NCBI GenBank assembly: GCA_020059465.1
Contig: JAGVBZ010000008.1
Location: 1 to 64,000 of the forward strand
DNA length: 64,000 bases
Direction: 5' to 3'
Source: Brevinematales bacterium
GTDB lineage: Bacteria > Spirochaetota > Brevinematia > Brevinematales > GWF1-51-8
The first letter of the stretch is position 1; each line of letters opens with the position of its first letter. Under the pieces are notes generated by a model. That model was given only the letters and a program-made list of their open reading frames with translations, was not told the origin of the DNA and made no database searches. Position numbers and translations under genes: made by a program. Below are positions 43,652-51,517 of this stretch, one piece after another.

Positions 43652-43679
43652 GGCGGGGCATTCCAGTCCCGCCTTTTTT
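43652..43679 (+). terminator. terminator after Ser/Gln-rich copy 1
   Basis: GGCGGG/CCCGCC stem followed by TTTTTT. Confidence 0.8.
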
Positions 43680-43705
43680 ATTCCCCCGTCAATTCGGCAC
43701 ATCGG

Positions 43706-43734
43706 TTGACATTATTTTTTTACCCTGATAAAAT
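43706..43734 (+). promoter_or_regulatory. promoter of Ser/Gln-rich copy 2
   Basis: TTGACA (43706-43711), 17-nt spacer, TAAAAT (43729-43734); a leader of about 85 nt follows. Confidence 0.7.
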
Positions 43735-43826
43735 GCTCCAAGCGTTTTTATAAATATTTTTTCGATACATTGCAATTTTGAAGTTTTAGAAACATATTAT
43801 ATGTAGAGAGTTTCGGAGGGATGAAA

Positions 43827-44528
43827 ATGAAAAAAGGAATATGCATCGGGCTAATTATTGCATTATTGAATATGTTTGCAGTCTTTCCGGGAAGTGCGTA
43901 CGGCCTGATCGGCGCGGATTCCTCGGCGCAGGCATCCTCGCAGTCATCGGTAGATAGTTCCGTGCAATCCTCATCCGAATCATCGACCGACGGCTCCAGC
44001 AGAGCGTCGAGCGAGCAGTCCAGCCAATCGTCTACCCAGGCATCGAGCGAAGCCTCATCAAAATCATCCGACTCCTCGGGCAGCGTCAGCACTACGCTTG
44101 CCGTTATCCTGGTTATCGCGGGCATCAGCTTGATTATCACCGGAATCCTTACCACATCGAAAAACGTAAAACCTAAGCAATCGCCTCAGGCGGAGATCAG
44201 CCTTTTAATAGACGAGGCCGCCCATATCAACGGACATAATATCGACGTGCTGTCAAAGGCGTACAATCTCGATAAACAGACTGTCTCGGAAGTTATCATG
44301 CGCGGTTATCTTGACGGAGAGATTAACGCGAATACGCTGCAGGCGGCGGAGCACTCCCAGAAATTTCTCAGCGAAGCCCTGCTTTCGAAGTCTATCGAGG
44401 TGAACGGGGTTACACCTGCGGTGATCGAAAAACTCCAGAACAGCCCGCAGGCCGCTGAGGCGTTGAAACAGGCGTGGGAGGAGAATAAATCCCCCGGCAT
44501 CATGATGCAGATACTGTTCGCATATTAA
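43827..44528 (+). CDS. Ser/Gln-rich membrane protein (tandem copy 2)
   Basis: I start at the second ATG (43827, 233 residues) because GGAGG lies 7-8 nt upstream; the first ATG abuts the site. The layout is the same as copy 1: signal peptide, a longer Ser-rich stretch of ~50 residues (QASSQSSVDSSVQSSSESST), membrane segment (LAVILVIAGISLIITGIL), and the conserved soluble domain (AEISLLIDEAAHINGHNIDV, VTPAVIEKLQNSPQAAEAL, ENKSPGIMMQILFAY). The Ser-rich stretch differs in length and order from copy 1, while the flanks align, as expected of an expandable tract. It has its own promoter; an MBL-fold gene follows 12 nt later. Confidence 0.75.
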   Translation: MKKGICIGLIIALLNMFAVFPGSAYGLIGADSSAQASSQSSVDSSVQSSSESSTDGSSRASSEQSSQSSTQASSEASSKSSDSSGSVSTTLAVILVIAGISLIITGILTTSKNVKPKQSPQAEISLLIDEAAHINGHNIDVLSKAYNLDKQTVSEVIMRGYLDGEINANTLQAAEHSQKFLSEALLSKSIEVNGVTPAVIEKLQNSPQAAEALKQAWEENKSPGIMMQILFAY

Positions 44529-44540
44529 ATACCCGCGCAT

Positions 44541-45389
44541 ATGACCGATATCACAATTTATAAAATCAATACCGGATACCTGACTATCCGGGCGGGCGAC
44601 AGGCTGAGCGAGGCCGGGCTTGCGCATTACCGGAAGACGCCGGAAGACCCGGTACGTATCCCGGTAATCGTCTACGCCGTAAAACTCGGCGGCACTGTCG
44701 TCTATATCGATTCGGGTCTCGATATCCGGCGTTTCCCGATGGGGCATGCGCGTGAAAAGCTCTACCTGCCGGAGCGGGTACATAATCTCGCTAAACTTTT
44801 CCCGAGCGCATCCCGGAATATCGTTTGCATGACGCATCTTCATTCCGACCATACCGGAAACCTCGGTATTCTGCGCCCGGTAACAGTTTTCATTCATGAG
44901 GCTGAGTTGCATGAAGCAATGCGGCCGATGAGTTCTCGGAAGGCGTATATCAAACGCCATCTTTCGGGGGAAAACATCGCTGTTCTTCAGCCTGCGCGCT
45001 TCTCGGACGGGTATTACCCGTTCCCGCATACCGAACTGCCCGGATGTCCTGAAATCACAGTCCTGTACACACCCGGTCACACGCCGGGCGGTCTGTCCTT
45101 CCTGATGCACTACGCGGGCTTCCGTCTCCTGTTCGCCGGGGATATGTTCGAGGGGTTTGCCGGAATGCGCTATCCCCCGTTCCATACCGCCTGCGATCCG
45201 TCCGAATACATCGAGCAGATCGTACTGACCGGAGCGTGGATGCGCGAGGACAGCAGCCTCTTGGTATTTCTCTCGCACGATTCCTTCATCGACGAACTAG
45301 TCCCGGACGGCGTGATCATGCCGGAACACCTTCTGCGGATTAGGCAGGCGCAGTCGGAAATGCAGGAAATCCACGCCCCGCACCGCTGA
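44541..45389 (+). CDS. MBL-fold metallohydrolase
   Basis: A 282-residue metallo-beta-lactamase-fold enzyme. The zinc signature THLHSDHTG (HxHxDH) is near residue 97, with TPGHTPGGLSFL supplying the next His and FAGDMF the bridging Asp. The organisation is close to the AHL-lactonase-like group, which hydrolyses lactones or esters, but specificity cannot be told here. It has no signal peptide, so it is cytoplasmic. The ribosome site before the ATG is weak, and it lies 12 nt after the Ser/Gln-rich gene, so it may depend on that transcript. Confidence 0.87.
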   Translation: MTDITIYKINTGYLTIRAGDRLSEAGLAHYRKTPEDPVRIPVIVYAVKLGGTVVYIDSGLDIRRFPMGHAREKLYLPERVHNLAKLFPSASRNIVCMTHLHSDHTGNLGILRPVTVFIHEAELHEAMRPMSSRKAYIKRHLSGENIAVLQPARFSDGYYPFPHTELPGCPEITVLYTPGHTPGGLSFLMHYAGFRLLFAGDMFEGFAGMRYPPFHTACDPSEYIEQIVLTGAWMREDSSLLVFLSHDSFIDELVPDGVIMPEHLLRIRQAQSEMQEIHAPHR

Positions 45390-45395
45390 AAAAAC

Positions 45396-45424
45396 TTGCC
45401 GTATACCGAATTATTGTTTATAAT
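45396..45424 (+). promoter_or_regulatory. promoter of the acetyltransferase gene
   Basis: TTGCCG (45396-45401), 17-nt spacer, TATAAT (45419-45424). Confidence 0.65.
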
Positions 45425-45494
45425 TATATCAGGTGTCCCCTTGAACAGGGGTTGCCATACCCGGACTTACCCAAAAGCCGCGGGGGAGGAAACT

Positions 45495-45929
45495 ATGAAT
45501 ATCAAACTTAAGCCCGCGCGTTTATCCGACGCGCCGATTTTGGCCGAACTTCGTGTATCGGAATCAGCCGATAAAGACAGCCGGATCATCCACGAAAAGG
45601 AGCTTATCGGGAAGATTATGGGCGGATGGAAAATTGTGCTTATCGAGGATAACGGCGTATTAATCGGATACAGCGTGTTTCTCGACGAGGCGGATCCTGT
45701 TCATATCGATTCGATGACGACCTTTATCAGCGATTTTTATATTCATCCGGCGTTTAATAGGCCCGGTACGCCGGAAGAGATATTCCGGAAGCTCGCAGAT
45801 AATTACCTTCCTAAACAATCCTCGCTGGTGCTGGATATTTCCGAGCATGACAAAGACGCTCACGGTTTCTGGAGCAGGATGGGATTCAAACCCAGTTCGG
45901 TCCGGATGGTGAAATCGGAGGCCCGTTAG
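45495..45929 (+). CDS. GNAT-family N-acetyltransferase
   Basis: I start at ATG 45495 (144 residues), which has GGGGAGGA 5 nt upstream; the ORF-track start overlaps the promoter. The GNAT fold is recognisable: KLKPARLSDAPILAELR at the N-terminus, a central strand SDFYIHPAFNRPGTPEEIFR in the acetyl-CoA loop position (degenerate compared with Q/RxxGxG/A), and HGFWSRMGFKPSS at the C-terminus. The degenerate loop leaves some doubt about activity. The substrate is unknown. Confidence 0.75.
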   Translation: MNIKLKPARLSDAPILAELRVSESADKDSRIIHEKELIGKIMGGWKIVLIEDNGVLIGYSVFLDEADPVHIDSMTTFISDFYIHPAFNRPGTPEEIFRKLADNYLPKQSSLVLDISEHDKDAHGFWSRMGFKPSSVRMVKSEAR

Positions 45930-45969
45930 CCCCTGTGTGAGCGACGCCCGGCTGAAATTTCAAACCTAT

Positions 45970-46398
45970 TCAATTTCCGTCGTTGATGAAAACGAGTTTA
46001 TTGCCGCGATAGACGTAATTTTTAATTATGGAGATTTTCAGATTCATATCGTTGATAAATAGACGAAGCCCGTTATCGCCGGTCTGTTCCGCAATGATAT
46101 ACGTGTACGGCGATTCGGTCTGGGTTTTCAGGTGGAGGATTTTCATCCCGAGGTCATAGATATAAGTACTGTACTCGTTTCGCCGGTCCTCATGGGGCGA
46201 CTTCAATTCGAAGCTCCGGATCAGCGTATCGACAATATCCCGATGCTCGATAGTCCGGACTCCGGATTCGTCCTTAGCGGGAAGATATGCTTTCGTACGT
46301 ATCCGGCTGAATTCCCCGAGTTCGTTATCCACCGCTTTCAATGTGGTTTCCAACAGCAATTCTCCCCTCCGCGATAACGTAGATAACCCTTTTTCCAT
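45970..46398 (-). CDS. hypothetical cytoplasmic protein
   Basis: A 142-residue protein with GGGGG 4 nt before the ATG. It has no signal peptide or membrane segment. The sequence alternates helices (STLSRRGELLLETTLKAVDN, IVDTLIRSFELKSP) with strands at the C-terminus (SPYTYIIAEQTGDNGLRLF, NYVYRGNKLVFINDGN). I do not recognise a family. It lies downstream of the frameshifted small gene on the same strand, 43 nt away, and could be co-transcribed with it. Confidence 0.55.
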   Translation of the reverse strand: MEKGLSTLSRRGELLLETTLKAVDNELGEFSRIRTKAYLPAKDESGVRTIEHRDIVDTLIRSFELKSPHEDRRNEYSTYIYDLGMKILHLKTQTESPYTYIIAEQTGDNGLRLFINDMNLKISIIKNYVYRGNKLVFINDGN

Positions 46399-46441
46399 TT
46401 TTCCCCCTGTTTAATTAAGCCGCCCGCATGTTCCCGGAAAA

Positions 46442-46739
46442 TTATTTCCCAAAGAAACTATTCTTATCATTCCCGCCGGAATTATTTTCTTCATAATCGT
46501 CCGTGCTCCAGTCCCATTCGTCCTCGTCCTTGATTTTGTCAATCTCGCCGCCGGAATCATCCTCGGTATCTCATATCAAAAAGCCGAACGCCTCCGCCAA
46601 GGTTGCCGCCGGTTTCTACTTTCCGCAGTAGAATACCTTGCCCGCCTTTTTTAGCTAAGCCGATCGGGAAACTCCCTGAGTTTAGCCCGGAAAATTTCCC
46701 TTCATCCCTGCCGTCAATAAAAAGTACGACCTCGTTCAT
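46442..46739 (-). pseudogene. small gene interrupted by a frameshift
   Basis: The first frame (ATG at 46739) gives 60 residues rich in Gly (VETGGNLGGGVRLFDM) and stops at 46557. Shifted by one base, an acidic stretch follows directly (DTEDDSGGEIDKIKDEDEWD, ending NSFFGK) to a TAA at 46442. Together they form a protein of about 98 residues with a glycine-rich body and acidic tail. A TTGACA-17-TATTAT promoter lies upstream, so the gene is likely transcribed. Either a one-base insertion has broken it or the base is a sequencing error. No family was recognised. Confidence 0.5.
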
Positions 46740-46778
46740 CGTTGCCCGAATATGATTCGGAAATATGTCTTAAGTCAG

Positions 46779-46807
46779 ATAATACCCTTTACTAAAGATT
46801 TTGTCAA
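46779..46807 (-). promoter_or_regulatory. promoter of the frameshifted small gene
   Basis: Minus-strand TTGACA (46802-46807), 17-nt spacer, TATTAT (46779-46784), 40 nt before the ATG. Confidence 0.7.
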
Positions 46808-46819
46808 GTTCGCTCAGTA

Positions 46820-48037
46820 TCAGGGGTTTCCCATCACTCCCATGAAGAGCAAAGTACCCGTCTCACGGTCGATAATCGCATAGAGGAACGGCCTGTCGCA
46901 GATCATGCGGAACAATTTCTGAGGGGGTTCAACAGCAGTCTTTGTGATATGTATCGCGGTGACAGCTGACGCCTCGCTTCCCTTCTCATTGACGACTATC
47001 TTCGCTTTCTGCTTGATCTTGGATATAAAAAGGTTTTCCCCATCGACCATTTTATCGAATCCGCCCGCGAAGGCTGCGGGCATTCCCAGCGCGCTCATGG
47101 TTTCTTTCAGATCTATGTCGGACTCGGCTGTAAAACGGGGCATGCCCATCTCGCATTTTTCAATCACCATACCGGAGAGAAGCTTGTTCCATTTATCTGC
47201 GCCGAACGAACTCACAAACGCGGACATGTCGCTTCCCATCGCAGGCAGAACGACGACCATCGCGAATTTTTCCTTACCGTAGTCCATCATCACCGATTGG
47301 AATTCTTTTTCCTCGTAGTACGGCAGTTTCGCCTGCATATACATCATCTTTACCGTCTTTTTCGTTTTATCGAAGCATGTGAAAGGGAGATCGGCGGTCA
47401 TCACTTCCGGGAACGGTTTGACCCATGCCCCCTTAAAATAGACCGCGTTGAGAATCAGCACGCTCAGCCCGCCGGGAATCTGTTCGATAATCGATTTTAT
47501 CATTCCCTTCGTGGCCGCATCCACCCAACTGTTGATGCGCCCGACCATACCGGGATCGTCGGGATTGATTACCGCCGTCTCGGCGTTATAAAAAGTTTTT
47601 ACATTCTTCTCATACTCCTTCTGAAGAGTGTCGCCCTTCATTACCCACAGCGAATTTGCGATGGATAAAACAGTATCGGGGTCTCTGTTCAGCAGGGCGT
47701 ACATCAGGTAACCGATGTTTGTATGGATCGCCGCCAATCCGGCATCCCCAAATCCCATCACGTTTTTCATCTGGGACAGGGTGTCTCCCGACGCGCCTTC
47801 AAGAGCGCATGATACCGCGAACGAAACCGATACGGGCGATAGAATTATATTTTTCCCCGGCGATGCGGAGTAAAGTTTCTTGAGCAGGTTCCAGCCGAAA
47901 TCCTGCTGTCCTTTGAGTATCTTCGCATCCAGCTTCGCCGATTTCCACTCCGGCGAGACCGCCGACCCGTTGGCGCACCCCGCTAAAACCACTGTAAGCA
48001 TTATCGCTGTTATTATGCCCGTAGATAGCTTTTTCAT
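46820..48037 (-). CDS. serpin lipoprotein
   Basis: I start at ATG 48037 (405 residues) behind GGAGG. Lipobox LAGC makes it an envelope lipoprotein. The serpin fold is evident: NIILSPVSVSFAVSCALEGA, LNAVYFKGAWVKPF, and near the C-terminus the reactive-loop hinge VVNEKGSEASAVTA followed by CDRPFLYAIID and LLFMGVMGNP. Small residues in the hinge (Gly, Ser, Ala) are those of inhibitory serpins, so it probably traps serine or cysteine proteases outside the inner membrane. The scissile bond should lie near THITK-type residues after the hinge, but I cannot assign P1 firmly. A second serpin is encoded 76 nt upstream. Confidence 0.9.
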   Translation of the reverse strand: MKKLSTGIITAIMLTVVLAGCANGSAVSPEWKSAKLDAKILKGQQDFGWNLLKKLYSASPGKNIILSPVSVSFAVSCALEGASGDTLSQMKNVMGFGDAGLAAIHTNIGYLMYALLNRDPDTVLSIANSLWVMKGDTLQKEYEKNVKTFYNAETAVINPDDPGMVGRINSWVDAATKGMIKSIIEQIPGGLSVLILNAVYFKGAWVKPFPEVMTADLPFTCFDKTKKTVKMMYMQAKLPYYEEKEFQSVMMDYGKEKFAMVVVLPAMGSDMSAFVSSFGADKWNKLLSGMVIEKCEMGMPRFTAESDIDLKETMSALGMPAAFAGGFDKMVDGENLFISKIKQKAKIVVNEKGSEASAVTAIHITKTAVEPPQKLFRMICDRPFLYAIIDRETGTLLFMGVMGNP

Positions 48038-48113
48038 AAATCCTCCAAAATCGCATGATATCAATACTACGTTATTTTCCTATGCCGATAACAAAGTTTG
48101 TTTCCTCGCAGGA

Positions 48114-49214
48114 TCAGGGGCGGGTAATCCGTGCCGCGATTAACGGTATCCCGAATACATCGTCATTTAAAATAAGGTAATATGTCCTATCGCATACCAG
48201 GGAGAATTCCGGTATGCGGGGGATGCCGCGGAATGACACCGCCGCAGCTGTTACCGATGCCGCCATCGTACCCGCTTCGTCTACCGATAAAGTGTTCCGC
48301 TGAACTATGCGGTTCACGTTCAGCATCCCGGCGGGATTAATCCCGGTAAGATCGGCGTCCCGCGAAAACAATAATTCGAGCCCTGACTTTTTCAATATCT
48401 GATCCGCGTTTATTTCATTTGAAACCGATACGCGCGGCGTAAGAAACTCCCCGAAGGAAACGGTCTTCGGGAACGGAATACCTTCGCCGAGAACCGCCGG
48501 GAAGATCTCGTCGCCGGAAACTCCCTGAGAGGGCACCAGAAACGACATAGAAAACCGGCCCCCGGTATACTTCAGCCGGACAGCTCTGTACGCTGTATTC
48601 TGACAGTATTCCATTTCGTCTCTGAGGCGCATCATATCCACCCGGGCACGCGAACCGTCGGGATAAATAAAATCACCCGGACAAGTTTCCCCGTTCCGGA
48701 ACGGCGTCTCCCATTGCCCGGCGAAAAGGATCGAATTGACCATCACCATGACTTCATCCGGCATTAGAACACGTAATACTTCCGTGATCCTGCCGTCCGT
48801 ATTTTCGGACGCCCATCTATTGATTTTCAGAAGGGTTTCTTTATCGAAGGCGGCGCAATCGGCGAAAAACCGGTAATCTCCGCGGACAGTGCCCAGGAAA
48901 TCATCGGATACCTGAAAGGAGTCTTTGATCAGAATTAGATTGGCGAGCGAAAGAAGCGATTCGCTTGCCCGCCGCGACGGGAATGATAAAAAACGGTTCA
49001 TTTCGCCTCGAAAGGATTCGGGCGAATTAATTCCGAGGAATGAACGCAGCGCACCGGCAGTCGCGCCGGCCGCGCCTTCGCTCAACGCGGATAAAAGAAC
49101 GAATATTCCGAATGGGGAAAATACCGAATTGCCGTTATCAGCACTTTGAAATAAATGACCCGCTAGAATAGACGCGGCTGACGAAACGGCGCGGAAAACC
49201 CCGGACTGATTCAC
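48114..49214 (-). CDS. serpin without a signal peptide
   Basis: I start at GTG 49214 (366 residues), which has GGAGG 10 nt upstream; the ORF-track N-terminus is arginine-rich and overlaps the previous gene. The fold is serpin: SVFSPFGIFVLLSALSEGAA, VNSILFAGQWETPF, hinge TLSVDEAGTMAASVTAAAV, then FSLVCDRTYYLIL. The loop hinge again carries small residues, so inhibition is plausible. There is no export signal, which suggests a cytoplasmic target, unlike the lipoprotein serpin downstream. It diverges strongly in sequence from its neighbour, so the duplication is old or the two arrived separately. Confidence 0.85.
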   Translation of the reverse strand: MNQSGVFRAVSSAASILAGHLFQSADNGNSVFSPFGIFVLLSALSEGAAGATAGALRSFLGINSPESFRGEMNRFLSFPSRRASESLLSLANLILIKDSFQVSDDFLGTVRGDYRFFADCAAFDKETLLKINRWASENTDGRITEVLRVLMPDEVMVMVNSILFAGQWETPFRNGETCPGDFIYPDGSRARVDMMRLRDEMEYCQNTAYRAVRLKYTGGRFSMSFLVPSQGVSGDEIFPAVLGEGIPFPKTVSFGEFLTPRVSVSNEINADQILKKSGLELLFSRDADLTGINPAGMLNVNRIVQRNTLSVDEAGTMAASVTAAAVSFRGIPRIPEFSLVCDRTYYLILNDDVFGIPLIAARITRP

Positions 49215-49233
49215 TACAGCGTCACCTCCCGGC

Positions 49234-51225
49234 TCATTCCGTGATCTTCGACAGCACCTTACCCAACACTTCGGCAAAAAGCCGAAGTATCGCTATATAA
49301 TCGTCACTCCAATTCCCCGTAGAACGGGTATTGTCGACGCCGACAAAACCTACGATATTTTTTCCGCGCCGGATAGGGACAACCGCCAAGGATTTTATAT
49401 TCTGCGAATTGAGTATATTCTTCTCCGATTCGGCATCGGGAGGAAGTTTCGATACATCTTCGATGATGATATTCTCGCCCTTTTTAATACGTTCATTCCA
49501 CCAGGGAAAACTTAACGCATCAAGGTTTTTCAGATTATCGATCTGCTTTTCCACACCCGGGGCGCACCATTCGTGGGTATTATCCAAAAAGCTGCCGTCG
49601 GTATTAATCATAAATACATATACGCGGTCGGCGGTGATAAAACGGCCTAAGTCTGCCAGTGACGCATTGATGGCGGTATCGATATCGGGAACCCCGATAT
49701 AATGCGATAAAACCGAAGAAACCGTACGCTCGAAATCGAACCAATGCTTCATCGCCTCCTTTGCCTTCAGTTCATCGGTAATATCCCTGACCGCAGCCAC
49801 GCGGAGAATCCTTCCGCGGTACTTCATATTCCGGCCGTTCGCCTCAGCCCAGAATACGGAATCGTCCTTCCGGAGCAGTTTCAACTCAAACGGCTTATCA
49901 TATCCCCCTTCGATCAGCTTCTGCACCCGTTCGCGGTCGTCCTCGGCGATAATCCGGTATATATTCATACCTAATAATTCATCCAATTTGTATCCCGTCA
50001 TTCTCGCGTAACTATCGTTGACATCGATGATTTTCTGGTCCATATGCAGCACAATTCCTTCATGAGATGCCTGCGCGAGTTTCTTATAACGGTCTTCGCT
50101 ATGAAGGTAGGCGCTCCGTGTCCGCAGTTGGACGATATACAGCACTCCGAACGCGATCAGTAGGCCCAGTATCCCCGCTCCGATCAGCCAGACCAGAATT
50201 TTATTCTGTTCGTAGAACGATAGCGGACGGTTGACGATCACGCTGTTTTCAGGGATTTCGGATAACGGTATGAAGAATTTCATCAATTGCCGATAATCGA
50301 ACATATACTGGTTGATATCTTCCTGCAGCACGGGAATATTGGAAACGCTCTCCCCGTTCAGTATTTTTATCGCCATCTCGGCGGCCTTTTTTCCCTGCTG
50401 GAATCCGCTGGTCACCAATCCGCCGACTACCCCCTTTCCGAGATAGAAGTCCCACACGACATATACCGGGACAGTGCTGGCCTTGGAGATCATTTCCCCG
50501 CTTTCGGTATAGCCGTAATTAACCCCGGCTTTATCCCGGTTGAATGTCAGGAGCAGAACGAGAGTATCGGGCGTCAAACCTCCGAGTTTTTCCAGCAGGT
50601 CCTGCATTGTCAGATCGTCCATGAATAGGAATTCAACCTGATTCTCGAATAACGGAATCACCTCCTGCATTCGCTTGAGGTTTCCGATACCGGTCGTGGT
50701 TTTATCGTTCACAACAATGATTTTTTTAGCCAGAGGATGCAGTTTCAGCATTATCCTGATAGTCCCGCCGAGGTCGTACTCTTCCTCGATGCCCGTGAAT
50801 AACAGGTTATTCCGAAGTTTAGAGGGATCGAGATAATTCACACCGCAGAACACGACCGGCGTACCCGGAAACAACTTGGGCTGACGTTCCAGCAGAAAGT
50901 TAAAAGCGTCGTCGTCCGAGGAGATTATAACGTCAAAATGCTTATTCTTGAATTTTTTCTGAAATATATCATAAAGCTGGTTGAGGTATCCCGGCGAAAA
51001 ATAGCTTTTCGTATCCATATACTCGAAATGAAATAGAATATCGGAGTACTCGGAATTTGCCAGCGTATTCAGTATGCCCATCGTTATATTGTCAGTCCAT
51101 TCCAAACCCTGACTATATGAATGCAGAACAAGGATTTCCTTATGTCCCTCAGCCGCCGATGCATACCCTAAAGGATAGGTTAGAAGGAATGCGCCGATGA
51201 TTAAACGAAAGAGTTGCTGTCTCAT
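49234..51225 (-). CDS. sensor protein: ABC-type binding domain, membrane segment, PAS, GAF, no output domain
   Basis: A 663-residue protein with a signal peptide and a periplasmic domain of the ABC_sub_bind type (HKEILVLHSYSQGLEWTDNI, VVFCGVNYLDPSKL) over residues ~27-310. A membrane segment follows (ILVWLIGAGILGLLIAFGVL, ~345-367), then a PAS domain (DVNDSYARMTGYKLDELLGM; AAVRDITDE at its end) and a GAF domain (VGFVGVDNTRSTGNWSDD) to the last residue. Such sensors normally continue into a histidine kinase or GGDEF. Here the chain stops after GAF, so it must signal through a partner or is truncated. Promoter TTGACT-17-TAAAGT; the serpins lie 19 nt downstream. Confidence 0.82.
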   Translation of the reverse strand: MRQQLFRLIIGAFLLTYPLGYASAAEGHKEILVLHSYSQGLEWTDNITMGILNTLANSEYSDILFHFEYMDTKSYFSPGYLNQLYDIFQKKFKNKHFDVIISSDDDAFNFLLERQPKLFPGTPVVFCGVNYLDPSKLRNNLLFTGIEEEYDLGGTIRIMLKLHPLAKKIIVVNDKTTTGIGNLKRMQEVIPLFENQVEFLFMDDLTMQDLLEKLGGLTPDTLVLLLTFNRDKAGVNYGYTESGEMISKASTVPVYVVWDFYLGKGVVGGLVTSGFQQGKKAAEMAIKILNGESVSNIPVLQEDINQYMFDYRQLMKFFIPLSEIPENSVIVNRPLSFYEQNKILVWLIGAGILGLLIAFGVLYIVQLRTRSAYLHSEDRYKKLAQASHEGIVLHMDQKIIDVNDSYARMTGYKLDELLGMNIYRIIAEDDRERVQKLIEGGYDKPFELKLLRKDDSVFWAEANGRNMKYRGRILRVAAVRDITDELKAKEAMKHWFDFERTVSSVLSHYIGVPDIDTAINASLADLGRFITADRVYVFMINTDGSFLDNTHEWCAPGVEKQIDNLKNLDALSFPWWNERIKKGENIIIEDVSKLPPDAESEKNILNSQNIKSLAVVPIRRGKNIVGFVGVDNTRSTGNWSDDYIAILRLFAEVLGKVLSKITE

Positions 51226-51269
51226 ATGGCCCCCAAATAGAATAATCCTATTTCATCCCTTTCTTACAT

Positions 51270-51298
51270 ACTTTAACCCCAAAGGGCTTGAAAGTCAA
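51270..51298 (-). promoter_or_regulatory. promoter of the PAS/GAF sensor (and perhaps serpins)
   Basis: Minus-strand TTGACT (51293-51298), 17-nt spacer, TAAAGT (51270-51275). Confidence 0.6.
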
Positions 51299-51338
51299 CA
51301 TTTTTTTCGTTGTTTATAACCTGATCGACTAATAATCA

Positions 51339-51504
51339 TCAGCTTCCCGAATAAAAGAATTCAAACCTGTTTTTATCCACTATCAAACTTTTCTCACCGA
51401 TTTCAACGGCATATTTCTGAGATTTTTTATAGGGAAATTCCAATACTGTTGTCTTGTTGTAAAACGTCCCTCCGATAGAAGGTACCGGAAAAAAACGAAA
51501 ACAT
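51339..51504 (-). pseudogene. candidate small gene after ptsI, frame broken at a T7 run
   Basis: ATG at 51504 lies 14 nt after the ptsI stop. Reading with six instead of seven T in the run at about 51489-51495 gives 54 residues, MFSFFPVPSIGGTFYNKTTV continuing to a TGA at 51339, with protein-like composition (KKSQKYAVEIGEKSLIVDKN). As written, the ATG frame stops after 24 codons. It could be a homopolymer error, a phase-variable gene, or an unused remnant. No family was recognised. Confidence 0.3.
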
Positions 51505-51517
51505 AGAAATCCCGCAA

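Noticed and set aside
44253-45278. 341-residue minus-strand ORF
   Set aside because: It is antisense to the MBL-fold gene, whose zinc motifs are intact on the plus strand.
45970-46739. Toxin-antitoxin pair
   Set aside because: Two small minus-strand genes lie close together, but neither resembles a toxin or antitoxin and the first is frameshifted.
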